A stretch of 5,650 bases of DNA from an uncultured Collinsella sp. (GTDB taxonomy: Bacteria > Actinomycetota > Coriobacteriia > Coriobacteriales > Coriobacteriaceae). Location of the stretch: positions 1-5,650 of the forward strand of contig CABTZM010000138.1 in NCBI GenBank assembly GCA_902489295.1, in the 5' to 3' direction. Made by a program: the position numbers and the translations under genes. Below, one piece after another: positions 5,540 to 5,650 of this stretch (positions within the stretch are counted from its first letter, which is position 1; every line of letters begins with the position of its first letter). The notes under the pieces are model-generated. The model searched no databases, had not been told where the DNA came from, and saw nothing but the letters and a program-made list of their open reading frames with translations.

Positions 5540-5650
5540 TTGGGGGTACGTATCCCACCGGTCGCCGGGGCCCCCCACCACCACAAATTTCCATTTTCCG
5601 CCGCGACGCGGAACGGCGAAACGGTAAAGGGGTGGGGGGGCGCCCCCCCC
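5540..5650. other. Non-coding 3' region with inverted repeats, cut by the window edge
   Basis: No gene is seen here. Inverted repeats are: GGGGT-ACGT-ATCCC (5543-5556, the last pair but one wobble); TTCCGC-N6-GCGGAA (5596-5613); a long-range 9-bp pair CCCCCCACC (5571-5579) with GGTGGGGGG (5631-5639); and the self-complementary run of seven G, CG, then C's at 5634-5649. The last two compete for the same G-run. No T-run follows in the window, so a terminator for the phosphate operon may lie just outside or belong to a convergent gene beyond the edge. Confidence 0.5.

Noticed and set aside
4832..5584. A 250-codon minus-strand open frame opposite the DUF47 gene
   Set aside because: Its composition (Val, Asp, Gly, His) is that of an antisense shadow of a GC-biased gene; the plus-strand frame has clear DUF47 motifs and a well-placed ribosome site.

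Overview
The window looks like a GC-rich chromosomal segment from an actinobacterium. The style of the proteins (a PiT transporter with GWTDAPNA/HGAQDGQK motifs, a DUF47 partner, a microbial PARG-type macrodomain protein) and the short, well-spaced AAAGG-type ribosome binding sites fit an anaerobic gut Coriobacteriia member such as Collinsella. This is inference from recognised protein families; no ribosomal or other marker gene is present to prove it.

Layout. (1) Positions 1-352 (+) hold the 3' end of thiD, a thiamine pyrimidine kinase. (2) A short convergent gap at 353-441 holds a perfect 14-bp palindrome plus a truncated tandem copy of it. (3) Four genes follow on the minus strand, in transcription order: a small uncharacterised protein (3548-3210), a Bax-inhibitor-1 family membrane protein (3130-2435), a microbial PARG/macrodomain-type protein of the TIGR02452 family (2296-1181) and an SGNH/GDSL esterase (1101-442). 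They are mostly not one operon: strong intrinsic terminators lie after the Bax-inhibitor gene (2363-2388) and after the PARG-like gene (1122-1155), and separate promoters can be proposed before the small protein and the Bax-inhibitor gene. (4) A divergent, relatively AT-rich gap of 250 bp (3549-3798) carries a probable leaderless promoter on the minus strand and, on the plus strand, a very strong Shine-Dalgarno sequence, a small inverted repeat and a three-codon reading frame. (5) On the plus strand, a PiT-family phosphate transporter gene (3799-4848) is followed 67 bp later by a DUF47/PhoU-like gene (4916-5539), a known phosphate-uptake pair. (6) The last 111 bp are non-coding, with several inverted repeats and a G7-CG-C8 palindrome cut by the window edge.

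How the genes work together. Only the phosphate transporter and its DUF47 partner form a clear functional unit. The minus-strand genes look like independent housekeeping or accessory functions. I see no CRISPR array, insertion sequence, tRNA or rRNA, and no clear new defence or biosynthetic system. The observations most worth following up are the PARG-like protein whose QEE catalytic pair reads QEA, the esterase gene lying 20 bp behind an intrinsic terminator, the leaderless-type promoter, the in-frame mini-ORF before the phosphate transporter, and the arm-conserved, loop-variable tandem palindrome.
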